Below are positions 63,885-64,000 of a stretch of 64,000 nucleotides of DNA, piece after piece. A model generated the notes under the pieces. The model did not search any database and was not told the origin of the DNA. It saw nothing but the letters and a program-made list of their open reading frames with translations. The position numbers and the translations under genes were made by a program. The DNA is from Devosia litorisediminis (GTDB taxonomy: Bacteria; Pseudomonadota; Alphaproteobacteria; Rhizobiales; Devosiaceae), in assembly GCF_018334155.1 (NCBI RefSeq), contig NZ_JAGXTP010000003.1, forward strand, positions 372,001 to 436,000, in the 5' to 3' direction. The stretch's first letter is position 1, and every line of letters begins with the position of its first letter.

Positions 63885-64000
63885 TTAGCTGTTGATCACC
63901 ACGACCTTGGCGCCGGTGGGCACACGACCATAGAGGTCAATAATGTCCTGGTTCATCAGGCGAATGCAGCCCGAGGAAACATTGGTGCCGATGGTGTAGG
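63885..64000 (-). CDS. L,D-transpeptidase (YkuD family), C-terminal part
   Basis: The frame runs in from the right edge; only the last 38 codons are visible, ending KVVVINS. The catalytic cysteine motif SSGCIRLMNQDIIDLYGRVP of YkuD-type L,D-transpeptidases, which cross-link peptidoglycan or anchor proteins, is clear. The catalytic histidine, earlier in the domain, is outside the window. Confidence 0.9.
   Translation of the reverse strand, partial: YTIGTNVSSGCIRLMNQDIIDLYGRVPTGAKVVVINS

Overview
The window is a GC-rich, densely packed stretch of core chromosome from an alphaproteobacterium of the order Hyphomicrobiales (Rhizobiales). A Devosia-like organism is my best inference. This rests on the gene order (Tim44-smr-xre; hslV-GNAT-hslU; hisB-DUF2628-hisH-hisA-hisF-hisE-coaA; hrcA/grpE; rph-rdgB-hemW; mutS-glnD-murJ-trpS), on matches to CtrA, Irr and alphaproteobacterial sigma-32 sites, and on the dispersed palindromes. 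No rRNA, tRNA, CRISPR array, prophage or insertion sequence was seen.

Layout. 0-1.5 kb: end of a Tim44-like gene, an Smr protein and an Xre regulator. 1.5-4 kb: hslV-GNAT-hslU protease operon (minus). 4.4-9.4 kb: histidine operon with coaA, including a partial duplication of the 5' end of hisF. 9.4-20.7 kb: housekeeping and small-enzyme genes (dapB, gpmA, AI-2E-type permease, Ada-like methyltransferase, nth, TetR regulator, sugar kinase, Hyi-like isomerase, pyrF) and one broken small membrane-protein gene. 20.8-31 kb: dnaJ, dnaK, grpE and hrcA, separated by other genes including a hydrolase homologue lacking two catalytic residues; pabB-pabC fusion and nicotinamidase lie between. 31-38 kb: rph, a coupled 48-residue ORF, rdgB, hemW, an LppC-like lipoprotein, rsmI, yraN, gshB, marC. 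38-42 kb: three small or envelope genes, a frameshifted comM, a Nudix gene and a cold-shock/DUF1294 gene. 42.4-45.6 kb: isocitrate lyase with a divergent Xre/short-chain-acyl regulator. 45.6-53.3 kb: a WYL regulator and a xylose/xylan locus (galM-like, LacI regulator, xylB, xylA, GH43). 53.4-64 kb: DUF2189, mutS, glnD, murJ, trpS, usp, an Irr-box-preceded NifU-like gene, and the 3' end of an L,D-transpeptidase gene.

The most notable non-genic signal is a 14-base motif, GATTCACGTGAAAC, present in six exact and two near-exact copies spread over about 46 kb, in intergenic DNA and in three coding genes in two different reading frames. It is one base off the inner part of the ParB/parS palindrome and contains a GANTC (CcrM) site. 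Candidate sigma-32 promoters precede hslV, hrcA, grpE and dnaK. CtrA-type TTAA-N7-TTAAC sites precede rph and a 38-residue secreted peptide gene. Other observations are a leader ORF overlapping the xylB start, a TGTAAAG repeat array in front of the acyl regulator, and two DnaA-box-like sequences beside one parS-like site.
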